A DNA stretch of 64,000 bases from Ferrimonas sp. YFM (GTDB lineage Bacteria > Pseudomonadota > Gammaproteobacteria > Enterobacterales > Shewanellaceae). Position 1 is the stretch's first letter; each line of letters starts with the position of its first letter. Below the pieces are notes generated by a model. The model had not been told where the DNA came from. It did not search any database and was given only the letters and a program-made list of their open reading frames with translations. The translations under genes and the position numbers were made by a program. Location of the stretch: assembly GCF_030296015.1 (NCBI RefSeq), contig NZ_AP027368.1:496001-560000 (forward strand). Direction: 5' to 3'. This document shows, piece after piece, positions 1-9,019 of the stretch.

Positions 1-1
1 T

Positions 2-1444
2 CGTTACCTGCTGGTGGAACTTCAGGAGGGGCTGATACGGGTGTCCGACGCCCAGACGGAGCGTGAGGTGGTGATCACTTCGTTGGATCCCAAGCTGCTT
101 CATTGGCAGCGCCTCTATCAGCTGGATGATGGTTACTACCCCGGAGCCCTGCGGGCGCTGATGCTGTTTGACGGCCACAACAAGGACAACTCCCGCAGCT
201 ACGGCTTCGATGGGGAACAGGGAATTGTGGAGCGAGGCGCCCTGTCCCAGAGCCTGACCCTGGTGGGCCCGGCTCAGCCCGATTGGCTAGAAGTTACCCA
301 GCCTCAGCCTCTGCCCAAGCCCCATATCGATTCCAAGGTGGCCTGGGACATTTGGTTCGAAACCCAGTACCCGGTCACCCGGCCGTTGATGACGGTCACC
401 GAGGGTAACGACAACAACCGCCTGGCCTGGGAGGGGCATTACTGGCTGCGTGCCTATGTGGATATGGCGGCGGCCTTCGACGATGACAGCTACCTGGAAT
501 ACGCGGTGGAGCTGGCGGATCACATGCTGGCCTACACCGATGAGCAGCGGGTTGCCCGCGGCGAGCTGAACCTGAGCGCCGAGCCCTATGAAGTGGCTCC
601 CAAGTATTACCTCAACACCCCGGGAGAGCCGGTCCCCGGCTGGCGACGGGCTTACCGGGGCTGGCGGGCCGAGGTACTCAGCGATGGCATGATCTTAAGC
701 GGCATCATGCGTCTGGTGGATCACATCAAGACCCACAACAAGCAGGCGTTCATGGCGGCGGCGGATCGCTACCTGGCTCGCACCCTGGTCATCATCCGCA
801 GCCACGACAGCTCCTACAGCAACACCAAGAACAGCGCCATTCCCGGCAGCTACCACTATGTGAACTACAAAAACAGCAGCTACGGGGACAACGGCCTGTT
901 CACCAAACCCCTGCCTTACAATCACAGCCTGTCCATGGGCACGGCGATGCTGCTGGCTCACAGGCACGGCAGCGGGACCGGAGATCTGGCCATCAAGGCG
1001 GGGGAGTTGCTGATGTTCCTGCTGGACAGCTTCAGGCTGGAATCAGACCGTTACTGTCGCTGGAGCTACGCGTTCGACCCCAAGGGGGAAGACAGAGAGG
1101 TGGTGGAGGACCTCAACCATGGGCATCTGGATGTGGGCTTCCTGCTGTTGGCCCAGGAGATGGGGCTGGCGGACCTCAGCAGTGAGTTCCAGTGCCTGGC
1201 CAACACCCTGACCGAGGTGATCTACCGCCCGCCCGGACTGATGAGCTACGGGGTGGACGGCAGTGGCATCAGCGATCGCTTCGAGCAGGCGGCCCTGGGG
1301 TACGACTGGCTGGAACTGCACCCCTGGGATCCCAGGATCAACAGCCTGTTGGCGCACCAGCTGTTCCTGTACGCCAAGCCGGACTGGCATCGGGCTTTTG
1401 CCATCTGGGCCAGCGTGCTCCGGCAGAAGCAGGCGGCCCAGTGA
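2..1444 (+). CDS. Unrecognised all-helical, glycosidase-like protein (5' end missing)
   Basis: The reading frame is already open at the window edge, so the N-terminus is missing; the GTG at 14 is internal and has no ribosome site. About 480 residues are visible. From about residue 105 there are repeated aromatic helical pairs of the kind seen in (alpha/alpha)6 six-hairpin barrels: WEGHYWLRAYVDMAAAF, SDGMILSGIMRLVDHI, NHSLSMGTAMLLAHRHG, DLNHGHLDVGFLLLAQEM. Conserved His and Asp in the last motif could sit in a barrel centre. I cannot assign a family; a glycan-active or carbohydrate-binding role is only an inference from the fold-like pattern. It converges on the DUF2947 gene 13 bases downstream, with no hairpin terminator between them. 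Confidence 0.6.
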   Translation, partial: RYLLVELQEGLIRVSDAQTEREVVITSLDPKLLHWQRLYQLDDGYYPGALRALMLFDGHNKDNSRSYGFDGEQGIVERGALSQSLTLVGPAQPDWLEVTQPQPLPKPHIDSKVAWDIWFETQYPVTRPLMTVTEGNDNNRLAWEGHYWLRAYVDMAAAFDDDSYLEYAVELADHMLAYTDEQRVARGELNLSAEPYEVAPKYYLNTPGEPVPGWRRAYRGWRAEVLSDGMILSGIMRLVDHIKTHNKQAFMAAADRYLARTLVIIRSHDSSYSNTKNSAIPGSYHYVNYKNSSYGDNGLFTKPLPYNHSLSMGTAMLLAHRHGSGTGDLAIKAGELLMFLLDSFRLESDRYCRWSYAFDPKGEDREVVEDLNHGHLDVGFLLLAQEMGLADLSSEFQCLANTLTEVIYRPPGLMSYGVDGSGISDRFEQAALGYDWLELHPWDPRINSLLAHQLFLYAKPDWHRAFAIWASVLRQKQAAQ

Positions 1445-1457
1445 CCGCCCCATTGGC

Positions 1458-1934
1458 TTACTGGGGCCGGGTGCCCAGTTTGAGATTGTGTTCGTCGGCG
1501 AAGAACAGGGCCTGGCGGCGGCGCTTGCCGATCACCAGGGCGGCCTCGTCGGCAAACATGAAGCACTTCCAGTTGCGACGGAACACCGCCCAGTGGGTCT
1601 CCACCACGTGATCGCTGCCGTAGCAGACCCAGACCACGGTGTTGTCGTCCCAGGCCAGGAAGGGTTCCACCTCTTCCGGCAGGGAGGGATCGTCACTGTC
1701 GAAGGCGGCTTCCCAGGGCAGGGTCTCCTGCCAGGTTTGCTGGTTACGGGCCCAGTCCCCCTTTCTCAGGTCGGTGCAGTGGTTGGCGTTTTTGCTGATC
1801 TGCGCCTGCCACAGCTCGTCGGCGGCCCTGGGGGTCAGGGGACGGATATGGGACAGATCCTGTTCGCTTACATCCATATCCTGTCGCTTAAACACCCAGA
1901 GGTAGGGGTAGTGTTCAAAGTCGCTGTACTTCAT
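1458..1934 (-). CDS. DUF2947 family protein
   Basis: A 158-residue soluble protein with no signal peptide or membrane segment. It begins MKYSDFEHYPYLWVFKR and is rich in Trp and Tyr, with a central acidic stretch (AFDSDDPSLPEEVEPFLAWDD) and the segment HWAVFRRNWKCFMFADEAALV. The length and the general sequence fit DUF2947, a family found mainly in Vibrio, Shewanella and relatives and of unknown function. It is transcribed divergently from phosphoketolase across a 193-base gap. No functional residue can be named. Confidence 0.7.
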   Translation of the reverse strand: MKYSDFEHYPYLWVFKRQDMDVSEQDLSHIRPLTPRAADELWQAQISKNANHCTDLRKGDWARNQQTWQETLPWEAAFDSDDPSLPEEVEPFLAWDDNTVVWVCYGSDHVVETHWAVFRRNWKCFMFADEAALVIGKRRRQALFFADEHNLKLGTRPQ

Positions 1935-2127
1935 TGAAGGGGTCCGGTTCCTTAGGTCCGCACACTCTACCAGATGGTCTACCCTTATTCAGCCGTCCCG
2001 AAATGTAGACGAATCTTTAAATTCTGCTTTTTTGTAATTTAATTTCATAAAAGTTGGGCCCGTGTCACAAAATCCGTTCGGTTATCGATGTAACTTTAGG
2101 CATCACTTGTAAGGGAGCAACGTAATC

Positions 2128-4494
2128 ATGGCAACTAGCAAAGAAATTGGTGCGCTGAAAAAACTGGTTCGCGCAAGCAATTTTCTCTCAGTAGCTCAAA
2201 TTTACCTGAAGCAAAACGTACTGCTGCAACGCGATCTGCAGCACGATGACATCAAGCCCCGCCTGCTGGGCCACTGGGGTACCTGCCCCGGCATCGCCTT
2301 CGTTTATGCTCACATCAACCGTCTTATCTGCAAGCACAACCGTCCCTTCCTCTACCTGGTAGGTCCAGGCCACGGCTTCCCCGCGGTACAGGCCAACCTG
2401 TTCATCGAAGGTTCTCTGTCTCACTTCTACCCTGAGACCATCCCGTACAAAGAAGCGGGCATGAAGCAGATCTGCGAGAAGTTCTCCGCAGCCTACGGTT
2501 ACCCCTCTCACGCCAACCCTGAAGCCCCCGGCCAGATCCTGGAAGGCGGCGAACTGGGTTACTCTCTGGCGGTAGGCTACGGCGCTGCCCTGGATAACCC
2601 CGACCTGATCAACGTGGTTCTGGTGGGTGACGGTGAGTCCGAGACCGGTCCTCTGGCCGCCTCCTGGTACGCCAACCGCCTGCTGGATCCTAAGAACTCC
2701 GGCGCGGTACTGCCGATTCTGCACATCAACGGCTACAAGATCTCCGGTCCTACCCGTCTGGGTCGTATGGACGACGAAGAGATTCGCATGGAGTTCACCG
2801 GTCTGGGCTACGAAGTGCTGTTCGTTGACGATGAGAAAGAGGAAGACGTGTACGTTCAGATGGCTGATGCCATGGACCGCGCCTACGAGATCATCAACGA
2901 CATCCAGACCCGCGCTCGCAACGGCGAAGATGTATGCAAGCCCAAGTGGCCTGTTATCGCCATGCGCACCGCCAAAGGCTGGACCGGCACCAAAGAAGCC
3001 GATGGTAAGAAGCTGGAAGGCAACTGCGATTCCCACCAGGTTATCATCAACAACTGCGCCAAGGACCCTGAGCACCTGCGCATGTTGAACGAGTGGATGG
3101 CCAGCTATGGCTTCGATGAGCTGTACAAGATCGAAGATGATGGCTCCATCAAGTTCGATGCCGACATCGAGTCCCTGATCCCCCGTGAAGATCTGCGCAT
3201 CGGCCGTCAGATCCTGTCCTACGGTGGTGAGGTGGTTCGTCCGCTGAACAAGCCTGACCTGAAGGGACTGTCCTACGGTTCCGAGACCCCTCGCGGTCAG
3301 CGTGGCGTGTCCATGAACAAGATGGGTGAGTGGATGCGTGACGCATTCCGCCTCAACGCCGAGCAGAAGAACCTGCGTATCTTCTCTCCTGATGAGACCT
3401 ACTCCAACCAGCTGCAGGCGGTATTCGAAGAGACCAGCCGTGCCTGGCAGTGGCCCATCAAAGAGTGGGATAACGACATGTCCCGCGACGGCCGCGTGAT
3501 GGAACTGCTGTCCGAGAACCTGCTGTTCGGTATGCTGCACGGTTACACCGTGACTGGCCGTCACGGCATGTTCCCAACCTACGAAGCGTTCGCCCAGGTG
3601 GTTTCCTCCATGTGCGACCAGTACTGTAAGTACGTTTACGCTTCCCAGGGTGTGCCTTTCCGTAAGCCTGTGCCTTCCTGCAACGTGGTACTGTCCTCCC
3701 TGCTGGAGCGCCAGGACCACAACGGCTACTCCCACCAGAACCCGTCTCTGCTGGGCGCCATGCTGGAGAAGCACCCCACCATCATCTCTGCCTACCTGCC
3801 CGCCGACGGCAACAGCACCCTGTGCTACACCGAGAAGGCGTTTGACGACCGCGATAAGCTGAACGTCATCGTGGCCGGTAAGAAGGAGCTGCCTCAGTGG
3901 CTGACCCTGGAAGAGGCCAAGAAGCAGTGTGCTGAAGGCATCATGACCTGGGACTTCGCCTCCGACGAGAACCCAGACGTGGTACTGGCTTCCTGTGGTG
4001 ACTACGTGACCCAGGAGTGTATGGCTGCCCTGGTTCTGATCCGTGAGCTGCTGCCTACCCTGAAGATCCGCTTCGTGAACATCTCCGAGCTGACCTCCGA
4101 CGGCATCGGCAGCCTGAAGTACGGCCAGAACCCCACTCTGCTGGATGAGTTCCTGACCAAGGACAAGGGCGTGGTGATCAACTACCACGGCTACCCCAAC
4201 ACCATCCACAAGCTGCTGTTCAACTACCCTGGCATCAAGCGTTGCCGCGTGAAGGGTTACGTTGAAGAGGGTTCCACCACTACCCCATTCGACATGGGTG
4301 TACGTAACGGTACCTCCCGTTACCACCTGGTTATCGACATGGCGTACAAGGCCTTCCAGCAGGGCGTGATCACCGATGCTCAGCACGTTGAGATCACCAC
4401 CGACATGCTGCAGCGCCTGGTAGACCACAGGAACTACATCAAAGAGTTCGGTGTGGATCCCAAGGAGATCACCGATTGGGTATGGTCTCGCTAA
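2128..4494 (+). CDS. xfp: Phosphoketolase (xylulose-5-phosphate/fructose-6-phosphate)
   Basis: Thiamine-diphosphate enzyme that splits xylulose 5-phosphate or fructose 6-phosphate with inorganic phosphate into acetyl phosphate plus glyceraldehyde 3-phosphate or erythrose 4-phosphate, in the cytoplasm. The 788 residues match the family's usual length. Both phosphoketolase signatures are present: EGGELGYSLAVGYG near residue 137 and GDGESETGP near 168, the latter binding ThDP/Mg. HWGTCPGIAFVYAH near 49 also matches the family. The start is fixed by the ribosome site AGGGAG at 2112-2117. The codons are strongly biased (CTG, CGT, ACC, GGT), as in highly expressed genes. A rho-independent terminator follows, so it is its own unit. 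It stands just before epd-pgk-fba, where relatives usually carry transketolase. Confidence 0.95.
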   Translation: MATSKEIGALKKLVRASNFLSVAQIYLKQNVLLQRDLQHDDIKPRLLGHWGTCPGIAFVYAHINRLICKHNRPFLYLVGPGHGFPAVQANLFIEGSLSHFYPETIPYKEAGMKQICEKFSAAYGYPSHANPEAPGQILEGGELGYSLAVGYGAALDNPDLINVVLVGDGESETGPLAASWYANRLLDPKNSGAVLPILHINGYKISGPTRLGRMDDEEIRMEFTGLGYEVLFVDDEKEEDVYVQMADAMDRAYEIINDIQTRARNGEDVCKPKWPVIAMRTAKGWTGTKEADGKKLEGNCDSHQVIINNCAKDPEHLRMLNEWMASYGFDELYKIEDDGSIKFDADIESLIPREDLRIGRQILSYGGEVVRPLNKPDLKGLSYGSETPRGQRGVSMNKMGEWMRDAFRLNAEQKNLRIFSPDETYSNQLQAVFEETSRAWQWPIKEWDNDMSRDGRVMELLSENLLFGMLHGYTVTGRHGMFPTYEAFAQVVSSMCDQYCKYVYASQGVPFRKPVPSCNVVLSSLLERQDHNGYSHQNPSLLGAMLEKHPTIISAYLPADGNSTLCYTEKAFDDRDKLNVIVAGKKELPQWLTLEEAKKQCAEGIMTWDFASDENPDVVLASCGDYVTQECMAALVLIRELLPTLKIRFVNISELTSDGIGSLKYGQNPTLLDEFLTKDKGVVINYHGYPNTIHKLLFNYPGIKRCRVKGYVEEGSTTTPFDMGVRNGTSRYHLVIDMAYKAFQQGVITDAQHVEITTDMLQRLVDHRNYIKEFGVDPKEITDWVWSR

Positions 4495-4513
4495 GACGCA
4501 GTGACTGACAATA

Positions 4514-4539
4514 AGAGGGCCTGATGGCCCTCTTTTTTT
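4514..4539 (+). terminator. Rho-independent terminator of xfp
   Basis: Stem AGAGGGCC / GGCCCTCT with loop TGAT, followed by seven T. It lies 20 bases after the xfp stop codon. Confidence 0.93.
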
Positions 4540-4720
4540 CAGGTGACTTTGTCTCAAATTCGGTGCCGAGTTACTGAACGAGGAGATTTTGCCTGAGAAT
4601 TGTCCGAATCTGCGCCAGGCTGATGTAGTTGGCTTTCATTTGATGGCTTTAGGCTGTCTTTTATTTACTGATTTGGGAGCAAAGCCACCCGCCGGCTCCA
4701 CCGACCATGGGGATAAGCCT

Positions 4721-4749
4721 TTGGGACGTGGCCTGTTCTGGGATAAAAT
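4721..4749 (+). promoter_or_regulatory. Probable sigma-70 promoter of epd-pgk-fba
   Basis: TTGGGA at 4721-4726, a 17-base spacer, then TAAAAT at 4744-4749. It lies 32 bases before the epd start, in the 240-base gap after the xfp terminator. Chosen on match to consensus and exact spacing only. Confidence 0.55.
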
Positions 4750-4781
4750 GGCCGCCGCTGTAAAACCGATTAAGTGAATAG

Positions 4782-5801
4782 ATGACAATACGGGTCGCCA
4801 TCAATGGATTTGGCCGCATCGGCCGTTCTACTCTGCGAGCGCTCTATGAGAGCGGATTGCGGGAACAGATACAGGTCGTGGCCATCAATGAGCTGGCCTC
4901 ACCGGAGGCGATCGCCCACCTGACTCAGTTCGATACCACCCACGGCCGCTTTGCCCAGTGCGTCAGCCTGGAGCAGGGGGCATTGAGAGTGGGGACAGAC
5001 AGCATCGAGTTGCTCCACTGCGCCGATCCGGCCCAACTGCCCTGGAAGCGACTGGGGGTGGACATCGTGCTGGAGTGTACCGGCAAGCTGAGCAGCCGCG
5101 ACGACGCCGGCCTGCATCTGCAGGCAGGGGCGGGCAAGGTGCTGTTCTCCCATCCGGCGGCCCCGGATGTGGATGCCACCGTGGTGTTTGGCATTAACGA
5201 GGCGAAACTGAAACCGGAACACCGCATAGTGTCCAACGCCTCCTGCACCACCAACTGTTCGGTGCCGGTCATTACCCTGCTGGATGAAGCCTTTGGCATT
5301 GAGCGCGGAGCCCTGACCACCATCCACTCCGCCATGCACGATCAGCAGGTGATCGACGCCTATCACGACGATCTGCGTCGAACCCGAGCCGCCAGCCAGT
5401 CCATCATTCCGGTGGACACCAGACTGGCCCGGGGAATTGAAAGAATACTGCCCCATCTGGCAGACAAATTTGAGGCCATTGCGGTGCGGGTGCCGACCAT
5501 CAACGTCACCGCCATGGACCTGTCGCTGACCCTGAGGCAGCGAGTCGACATTGACAGCGTAAACCAGACCCTGGCCAAGGCGGCTCAGGGCAGGCTGCGC
5601 GGCATCCTGGACTATACTGAAGCGCCACTGGTTTCCAGTGATTTCAACCACGATCCCCACTCCTGCATCGTGGACGGAACCCAGACACGGGTGGCAGACG
5701 GCCACCTGGTGAAGCTGCTTATCTGGTGCGATAACGAGTGGGGCTTCGCCAACCGGATGCTGGATACCTGCCTGGCAATGTCGGCACAAGAACAGATTTG
5801 A
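4782..5801 (+). CDS. epd: D-erythrose-4-phosphate dehydrogenase
   Basis: NAD-dependent oxidation of erythrose 4-phosphate to 4-phosphoerythronate, the first committed step of the deoxyxylulose-phosphate-dependent pyridoxal 5'-phosphate route. The 339-residue protein has the GAPDH fold: a Rossmann start ([15 protein letters not shown]) and the active-site SNASCTTNC near residue 150. The segment [32 protein letters not shown] reads as Epd rather than GapA. The ribosome site before ATG 4782 is weak, so translation may be modest. It heads the classical epd-pgk-fba order, 25 bases before pgk. Confidence 0.93.
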   Translation: MTIRVAINGFGRIGRSTLRALYESGLREQIQVVAINELASPEAIAHLTQFDTTHGRFAQCVSLEQGALRVGTDSIELLHCADPAQLPWKRLGVDIVLECTGKLSSRDDAGLHLQAGAGKVLFSHPAAPDVDATVVFGINEAKLKPEHRIVSNASCTTNCSVPVITLLDEAFGIERGALTTIHSAMHDQQVIDAYHDDLRRTRAASQSIIPVDTRLARGIERILPHLADKFEAIAVRVPTINVTAMDLSLTLRQRVDIDSVNQTLAKAAQGRLRGILDYTEAPLVSSDFNHDPHSCIVDGTQTRVADGHLVKLLIWCDNEWGFANRMLDTCLAMSAQEQI

Positions 5802-5826
5802 TTTAATCACTTTAAGAGGAATAACC

Positions 5827-7005
5827 ATGAGCGTTATCAAGATGAAGGATCTGGCCCTTGCCGGTAAGCGAGTGCTGATTCGCCAGGACCTGAACGTGCC
5901 GGTCAAAGAGGGTAAGGTCACCTCCGACGCCCGTATCCGTGCGTCCCTGCCCACCATCAAGCTGGCCCTGGAGCAGGGCGCCAAGGTGATGGTGATGTCC
6001 CACCTGGGCCGCCCCACCGAGGGTGAGCCTGCTGCCGAGTTCTCTCTGCAGCCTGTGGTGGACTACCTGGCCGATGAGCTGGCGTGCCCCGTGCGTCTGG
6101 CCACCGACTACCTGGACGGTGTCGAGGTTGCCGAGGGTGAGCTGGTGATCCTGGAGAACGTTCGCTTCAACAAGGGCGAAAAGAAGGATGACGAGACTCT
6201 GTCCAAGGCCTACGCCGCCCTGTGCGACGTGTTCGTGATGGACGCCTTTGGTACCGCCCACCGCGCCCAGGCCTCCACCCATGGTGTGGCCAAGTTTGCC
6301 CCTGTGGCCTGTGCCGGCCCTCTGCTGGCCGGTGAACTGGACGCCCTGGGCAAGGCCCTGGACAACCCGGCCCGCCCTCTGGTGGCCATCGTGGGTGGCT
6401 CCAAGGTCTCCACCAAGCTGACCGTACTGGAGTCACTGTCTCAGGTGGTGGATCAGCTGGTTGTGGGTGGCGGCATCGCCAACACCTTCATCGCGGCGGC
6501 TGGCCACAAGGTGGGCAAGTCCCTGTTTGAAGCCGATCTCATCGATCAGGCCAACACCCTGACCGCTCAGGCCCAGGGTCGCGGTGGTGACATCCCTGTG
6601 CCGACCGACGTGGTGGTGGGCAAGGAGTTCTCCGAGAGCGCCGAAGCCACTCTCAAGCCTGTGGCTGAGGTGGCCGACGACGACATGATCTTCGACATCG
6701 GCCCCGACAGCGCTGCGGCCCTGGCCGAGGTCCTCAAGTCCGCCGGCACCATCGTCTGGAACGGTCCAGTGGGTGTGTTCGAGTTTGACCAGTTCGGCAA
6801 GGGCACCGAGACCATCGCCCGTGCCATCGCCGAGTCCGACGCCTTCTCCATCGCCGGTGGCGGTGACACCCTGGCGGCCGTGGACAAGTATGAGATCGCC
6901 GATAAGGTCTCCTACATCTCCACCGGTGGCGGCGCCTTCCTGGAGTTCCTTGAAGGTAAGAAGCTGCCCGCGGTGGCCATGCTGGAGCAGCGCGCTCAGG
7001 GCTAA
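5827..7005 (+). CDS. pgk: Phosphoglycerate kinase
   Basis: Glycolytic and gluconeogenic interconversion of 1,3-bisphosphoglycerate plus ADP with 3-phosphoglycerate plus ATP; cytoplasmic. At 392 residues it has full family length. Diagnostic segments are [15 protein letters not shown] near residue 18, the substrate-binding MSHLGRP near 58, [14 protein letters not shown] near 138, GGSKVSTK near 190 and the nucleotide-binding [16 protein letters not shown] near 345. Ribosome site AGAGGAA precedes ATG 5827. It is cotranscribed with epd, and a GC hairpin lies between it and fba. Codon use is strongly biased, as expected for abundant enzymes. Confidence 0.97.
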   Translation: MSVIKMKDLALAGKRVLIRQDLNVPVKEGKVTSDARIRASLPTIKLALEQGAKVMVMSHLGRPTEGEPAAEFSLQPVVDYLADELACPVRLATDYLDGVEVAEGELVILENVRFNKGEKKDDETLSKAYAALCDVFVMDAFGTAHRAQASTHGVAKFAPVACAGPLLAGELDALGKALDNPARPLVAIVGGSKVSTKLTVLESLSQVVDQLVVGGGIANTFIAAAGHKVGKSLFEADLIDQANTLTAQAQGRGGDIPVPTDVVVGKEFSESAEATLKPVAEVADDDMIFDIGPDSAAALAEVLKSAGTIVWNGPVGVFEFDQFGKGTETIARAIAESDAFSIAGGGDTLAAVDKYEIADKVSYISTGGGAFLEFLEGKKLPAVAMLEQRAQG

Positions 7006-7034
7006 CAGGCCCAGACCTCAATAAGAATGAATTC

Positions 7035-7056
7035 AGGCGCGCGGGAAAGCGCGCCT
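7035..7056 (+). other. Intercistronic hairpin between pgk and fba
   Basis: Stem AGGCGCGC / GCGCGCCT with a 6-base loop GGGAAA and no T-run. It is more likely an mRNA processing or stability element, allowing unequal pgk and fba levels, than a terminator. Confidence 0.6.
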
Positions 7057-7090
7057 AATAAGCCTTACATCTACAACAGGAGCTTTTCCC

Positions 7091-8158
7091 ATGGCACTGA
7101 TCTCTTTGCGCCAAATGCTGGACCACGCCGCGGAGCACAACTATGGTGTGCCCGCCTTCAACGTTAACAACCTGGAGCAGATGCGTGCCATCATGCAGGC
7201 CGCCGAAGCCACCGACTCCCCGGTGATCGTGCAGGCCTCCGCCGGTGCCCGTAAGTACGCCCGTCCCCAGTTCCTGCGCTACCTGATGAACGCCGCCCTG
7301 GAGCAGTACCCTGATGTGCCTGTGTGTATTCACCAGGACCACGGTACCTCTCCCGACGTCTGTCAGCGTTCCATCCAGATGGGCTTCAGCTCAGTGATGA
7401 TGGACGGCTCCCTGCGCGAGGACGGTAAGACCCCGGCGGATTACGGTTACAACGTTCAGGTGACTCAGCGCACCGTTGCCTTCGCCCACGCCTGTGGTGT
7501 GTCCGTAGAGGGTGAGATCGGTTGTCTGGGCAGCCTGGAAACCGGCATGGCCGGTGAAGAGGATGGTGTGGGCGCCGAAGGCGTTCTGAGCCATGACCAG
7601 CTGCTGACCGATCCTGAAGAGGCGGCCCGCTTTGTTGCAGCCACCAAGGTGGATGCCCTGGCCATCGCCATCGGTACCAGCCACGGTGCCTACAAGTTCT
7701 CCAAGAAGCCGACTGGTGACGTGCTGCGCATCGACCGCATCAAGGAGATCCACGCCCGTATCCCTGATACCCACCTGGTGATGCACGGTTCCTCCTCCGT
7801 ACCTCAGGAGTGGCTGGCGGTGATCAACGAGTTCGGTGGCAACATCCCTGAGACCTATGGTGTGCCCGTTGAGGAGATCGTAGAGGGGATCAAGCACGGT
7901 GTTCGTAAGGTGAACATCGACACCGACCTGCGTCTGGCCTCCACCGGTGCGGTTCGTCGTTTCCTGGCGGAGAACCCTTCCGAGTTTGACCCTCGTAAGT
8001 TCCTGAAAGCCTCCATGGACGCCATGGCTCAGATCTGTACCGATCGCTACGAAGCCTTTGGCTGTGCCGGCATGGGCTCCAAGATGAAGCCTCTGTCTCT
8101 GCAGGCGATGTACAAGCGCTACCAGACCGGTGAGCTGGATCCTAAGGTTCACATCTAA
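7091..8158 (+). CDS. fba: Class II fructose-bisphosphate aldolase (Calvin-cycle subtype)
   Basis: Zinc-dependent reversible cleavage of fructose 1,6-bisphosphate to dihydroxyacetone phosphate and glyceraldehyde 3-phosphate. The 355 residues include the class II metal and substrate motifs: [11 protein letters not shown] near residue 79, [19 protein letters not shown] near 142, [11 protein letters not shown] near 195 and [12 protein letters not shown] near 230. The last region and the length fit the CbbA-like subtype rather than E. coli FbaA. Strong ribosome site CAGGAG sits upstream of ATG 7091. It is the last gene of the unit and is followed by a strong terminator. Confidence 0.95.
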   Translation: MALISLRQMLDHAAEHNYGVPAFNVNNLEQMRAIMQAAEATDSPVIVQASAGARKYARPQFLRYLMNAALEQYPDVPVCIHQDHGTSPDVCQRSIQMGFSSVMMDGSLREDGKTPADYGYNVQVTQRTVAFAHACGVSVEGEIGCLGSLETGMAGEEDGVGAEGVLSHDQLLTDPEEAARFVAATKVDALAIAIGTSHGAYKFSKKPTGDVLRIDRIKEIHARIPDTHLVMHGSSSVPQEWLAVINEFGGNIPETYGVPVEEIVEGIKHGVRKVNIDTDLRLASTGAVRRFLAENPSEFDPRKFLKASMDAMAQICTDRYEAFGCAGMGSKMKPLSLQAMYKRYQTGELDPKVHI

Positions 8159-8182
8159 GGCGAATTCACTCCAAACTGCCGA

Positions 8183-8210
8183 AACGCCCGCATTTGCGGG
8201 CGTTTTTTTT
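8183..8210 (+). terminator. Rho-independent terminator of fba
   Basis: Ten-base-pair stem AACGCCCGCA / TGCGGGCGTT with a 2-base nominal loop, running into eight T. Confidence 0.95.
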
Positions 8211-8290
8211 GGCTGATTATGTTAACTTTGTCACACCTCCGGGCCCAGTGTTGGGCCGGAGTGCTTTAGGGATGCAGTAGAAAGGATTGG

Positions 8291-9019
8291 ATGATGAAAA
8301 AAACACTATTGGCCGTCGCCCTGATGGCTCTTTCTCCCTGGGCCCTGGCCGAAGACGCCACCGCCCCGGTCGGGAACGCTGAGCTGGGATTCTCCAACAC
8401 CACGGGTAACAGTGAAGTGACCACGGTGAAGGGTAAGGTGGAATACAAACACTGGCTGAGTGACTTCGAGAACCGTTACCTGCTGGAAGCCCTCTATGTG
8501 GAAGATGATCAGCAGGTGTCCAAGGAGCGTTACTACGGTGAGGCCCAGACCAACTACCGCTTCAGCGAACACTCCTACCTGTTTGGATTTGCTTCCAACG
8601 ACATCGACAAGTTTTCCGGTTACCGCTATGTGGCCACCGCCGCCGCCGGTTACGGTCGCCGCCTCTACCAGGGCAACAAGATCTATCTGGATGGTGAGAT
8701 TGGCCCAGGTTACAGCTATAAGCGGGTAGACCCGGCCCAGGCGCCGGATGCGAGCAATGAGTCTTCCATCATTGCCCGTGCCAACCTGGATTTCTGGTGG
8801 GCCTTCTCCGAGAACGCCGAATTCCGTCAGAAACTGGCGTCGGACATCAGCCTGTCAGGCAATGCCACCATCACCAAGGCGGAGTCCTCGGTGACTGCCA
8901 GCCTGGTGGGCTCCCTGGCGATGAAGTTTGCCTTCGCGGTCAAGCACACCACCAAGCCGGTGGATGACAAGGATTCTCTGGATACAGAGACCTCTATGAC
9001 CCTTCTGTATAAGTTCTGA
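8291..9019 (+). CDS. DUF481 (YdiY-like) outer-membrane protein
   Basis: A 242-residue secreted protein. A signal peptide runs from the start to an ALA cleavage site before EDATAP. The rest alternates short beta strands typical of a small barrel: AELGFSNTTGNSEVTTVKG at the start, repeated aromatic strand ends, and LDTETSMTLLYKF with terminal Phe. This pattern is DUF481, outer-membrane proteins that include E. coli YdiY; function unknown. Ribosome site AAGGATT precedes two adjacent ATGs (8291 and 8294), either of which could start. A 5' hairpin lies at 8237-8261. Its last 26 bases overlap the convergent PAS-sensor gene. Confidence 0.88.
   Translation: MMKKTLLAVALMALSPWALAEDATAPVGNAELGFSNTTGNSEVTTVKGKVEYKHWLSDFENRYLLEALYVEDDQQVSKERYYGEAQTNYRFSEHSYLFGFASNDIDKFSGYRYVATAAAGYGRRLYQGNKIYLDGEIGPGYSYKRVDPAQAPDASNESSIIARANLDFWWAFSENAEFRQKLASDISLSGNATITKAESSVTASLVGSLAMKFAFAVKHTTKPVDDKDSLDTETSMTLLYKF

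Noticed and set aside
2030-2060. AT-rich symmetric TGTAATTTAATTTCA upstream of xfp, resembling ArgR or ArcA boxes
   Set aside because: The match is imperfect for both, and no pathway reason favours either; not reported as a site.
2188-4557. A 789-residue open frame on the minus strand across phosphoketolase
   Set aside because: It mirrors the biased codons of xfp, is rich in Val, His, Gln and Leu with no family character, and has no ribosome site.
4589-4777. 62-residue frame between xfp and epd
   Set aside because: No ribosome site, and it contains the probable epd promoter.
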